This document shows positions 61,781 to 64,000 of a stretch of 64,000 nt of DNA, one piece after another (the stretch's first letter is position 1; each line of letters opens with the position of its first letter). This stretch comes from a bacterium. GTDB taxonomy: Bacteria; Campylobacterota; Campylobacteria; Campylobacterales; Sulfurimonadaceae. The notes under the pieces are model-generated. The model saw nothing but the letters and a program-made list of their open reading frames with translations. It was not told where the DNA came from and did no database searches. The position numbers were made by a program, and so were the translations under genes. Location of the stretch: contig JAHJJX010000031.1 in NCBI GenBank assembly GCA_018822665.1, forward strand, positions 31,549-95,548, in the 5' to 3' direction.

Positions 61781-63784
61781 ATGGAAGCGATACAAGATCA
61801 GGCGATTCAAACATATCAAAAAAATTTAGAATACTTAGCCAAAAATCATAAAGAGCTGTCCAAGCTCTTGCATATCTTTGAACGCGCCATCCAAAATGGC
61901 GATTTTGTTCCGCAGTTTGATTTGGAGTATATCAACGGATACTTTGACATTAAAGATTTAAAATCAAACAAATATCTTTACGAAAGCGACTCACTCGAAA
62001 TCTCAAAACAATTCGTCAATAAAATCAACTTCAGAAAAAACTCCTATATCTTTGAGGGTTTCCCCGTCTATAACTTTAGCCCTGAGGGTCTCAAAAATCT
62101 GGATACCACTTCAAAAACTATAGAAGGCGTACTCCCTATTATGAGCTATTATTCTCAAAACTTTAGTGAATTCGACACTATGAAAAAAATATATAAATTT
62201 ATGATTATCGGGGTTGGGATTGGTTTGCATATTCCCCTTATCCATCAAAAAGTATCCGCAAGCGAGTACCTTATAGTTGAAGATAATCTAGAAATTTTTA
62301 AGCTCTCTTTGTTTACAACAAAATATTATGAATTAGCAGAAGATGCCGAGCTTTATTTTGCGATATCGGATGATGAAAATATCTTTTTACAGACGATGAC
62401 CAATTTTCTCGAAGGCAACTTCTTTTTTAACAGATATATAAAATATTTCAAATTCCCTACCCATTCAAACGATAAACTCAAACAAATACAAAATGCCATT
62501 ACCACCCAATCTTTTATATTTTTTCCCTATAAAGCAGAACTGTTTAAATCACTCAAGCCTCTGGAATATTTAAATGACGGTTATAATCTTTTAAATGTCG
62601 GTACCCATTTTAACGATGCTCTTTTTTATGACAAACCTGTTTTGCTTCTAGCCGCCGGTCCCTCATTTCAAAAAAATATAGAGTGGATAAAAAACAATCA
62701 CAAAAAATTTATAATCATTGCCGTTTCTGCTACCTTAAACACCCTCAATAAACACAACATTAAACCCGATTTGATAACACATCTTGATGGTGATGATATA
62801 TCGGCAGAACATTTTAGAGATGCCTGCAAAACAGATTTTTTAGACCATGCTCTTGTGCTCTTTGGTCCCAACACCCCTACAATAGTAAGAAAAATGTTTA
62901 AAAAAGAGCAGATTTTTTACTATGATGAAGGTACCGATTTCGTTAAAAATTCCGGTTCTATCTATGCCCCGTGTATTGGCTCTTCAAGCCTTTTTATGTC
63001 GCTAGTTTTCAACACGCAAAATCTTTATCTTCTGGGTCTCGATTTGGCTGTTAATCAAGAAACGGGGGGAACGCATGCCGATGAAGAACATGTTGATTTT
63101 CAAAAAATAAACCTAGACAAGAAACATGAGCTTCAAAGCACTATGGAATATATCAAAAACCTTTTCCCGATTCAGGGAAATTTTAAAGATATCGTCTATA
63201 CAAACTCCCTTTTGCATACCTCCGTTCAATCGCTTTACAGAAATATCTCCAGCATCAAAAGAGCAGACCAAAAAATTTACAATTTGAGCGAAGGCGCTAA
63301 AATATCAAAAGCAATTCCCACTTCTATAAAGGATGTACATACAGAGCATCTGCCGGAGTTGGATAAAGAAATATTAAGCCAATCTCTTCATTCTCTGTTT
63401 TTAAGTCATTCTCTAAAAAATCTCCATCCTCAAGATATTGAGTTAATTCAAAAAAGGCTTGAAAGTGCGAAAAATATTCGTGCAATCATTGATGAATACG
63501 ACAATCTTTCACATACGAATACAGAAAAATATCTTTATGACCTGCTCGGTCTTATTTCATCTATTTTACACAAAAAAGGTCCACAAAATAAAAATATAGT
63601 ACAAACTTATCTGCTATTTTTCAAATATTCATTGGCAATAATCATCGATTTTATGAACGCTAAAGAGCTGAAAAATGAAAAAAGACACATCAAAAAATTA
63701 GACAAATTATTAAAGAGTGAGATGTACGACATCGCCGACATCTATATAAGCAAGATTGAAGAGTTTCTAAAAACCAGAGGATAA
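61781..63784 (+). CDS. Motility accessory factor (Maf; DUF115), copy 2
   Basis: PVLLLAAGPSFQKNIEWI, LYLLGLDLAVNQETGGTHADEEH, YLIVEDNLEIFKLSLF; paralogue of 33320-35278. Confidence 0.87.
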   Translation: MEAIQDQAIQTYQKNLEYLAKNHKELSKLLHIFERAIQNGDFVPQFDLEYINGYFDIKDLKSNKYLYESDSLEISKQFVNKINFRKNSYIFEGFPVYNFSPEGLKNLDTTSKTIEGVLPIMSYYSQNFSEFDTMKKIYKFMIIGVGIGLHIPLIHQKVSASEYLIVEDNLEIFKLSLFTTKYYELAEDAELYFAISDDENIFLQTMTNFLEGNFFFNRYIKYFKFPTHSNDKLKQIQNAITTQSFIFFPYKAELFKSLKPLEYLNDGYNLLNVGTHFNDALFYDKPVLLLAAGPSFQKNIEWIKNNHKKFIIIAVSATLNTLNKHNIKPDLITHLDGDDISAEHFRDACKTDFLDHALVLFGPNTPTIVRKMFKKEQIFYYDEGTDFVKNSGSIYAPCIGSSSLFMSLVFNTQNLYLLGLDLAVNQETGGTHADEEHVDFQKINLDKKHELQSTMEYIKNLFPIQGNFKDIVYTNSLLHTSVQSLYRNISSIKRADQKIYNLSEGAKISKAIPTSIKDVHTEHLPELDKEILSQSLHSLFLSHSLKNLHPQDIELIQKRLESAKNIRAIIDEYDNLSHTNTEKYLYDLLGLISSILHKKGPQNKNIVQTYLLFFKYSLAIIIDFMNAKELKNEKRHIKKLDKLLKSEMYDIADIYISKIEEFLKTRG

Positions 63785-63795
63785 CCTCCGGTTTT
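63770..63795. terminator. Putative bidirectional terminator between convergent maf copy 2 and flagellin
   Basis: AAAACC-A-GAGG ATAA CCTC-C-GGTTTT: stem with one mismatch flanked by A and T runs. Confidence 0.5.
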
Positions 63796-63831
63796 ATGAA
63801 GAAATATGCACGGCTCACGCCGCTATTTCAT

Positions 63832-64000
63832 CTACTGAAGCAGACGAAGTACGTTTTGTTGAACAGCGTTAGCCTGACTCATCGCATACGAACCTGACTG
63901 CGCTAAAATATTATGTTTAGCAAAGTTTGCGCTCTCTGCGGCAAAGTCAACATCTCTAATTTGAGATTCTGCGGCTGTAACATTCACTTGTGTTACGGAA
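63832..64000 (-). CDS. Flagellin, C-terminal fragment (gene continues beyond window)
   Basis: Reverse-complement translation ...[54 protein letters not shown]. Confidence 0.93.
   Translation of the reverse strand, partial: SVTQVNVTAAESQIRDVDFAAESANFAKHNILAQSGSYAMSQANAVQQNVLRLLQ

Overview
The window looks like chromosome from a Campylobacterota bacterium (Sulfurimonas/Sulfuricurvum-like; lineage is inferred from gene content). Layout, left to right: (1) a minus-strand type II secretion operon (gspG, pseudopilin, gspF, K, L, M, N-like, C-like, D; gspE appears to start at the window edge). (2) Three very large or multidomain lipoprotein genes: two Ig/cadherin-like giants and a TSP3-subtilase-P-domain protease. 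(3) An SRP RNA gene, a nucleosidase and an SDR. (4) fliD/fliS and a FliT-like gene. (5) A ~37 kb flagellar glycosylation locus made of a plus-strand pseudaminic acid (Pse) operon ending in a Maf gene, a ~16.5 kb minus-strand sugar/acyl cluster, and a plus-strand legionaminic acid (Leg) operon ending in a second Maf gene. (6) The 3' end of a flagellin gene. The most striking unexplained signal is a dispersed 10-mer, TCCACATGCC/GGCATGTGGA. I counted 24 exact copies (about 0.12 expected by chance under uniform composition), in both orientations and in all six codon frames. It behaves like a DNA-uptake-type or other chromosome-scale signal, not a protein motif. The second notable item is the minus-strand cluster, which combines an HOA-aldolase/acylating aldehyde dehydrogenase pair, a ThDP enzyme, a split truncated transketolase, an inverted-order HldE-like fusion and four radical-SAM proteins. 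All family names come from reading protein motifs by eye; no database search was run.
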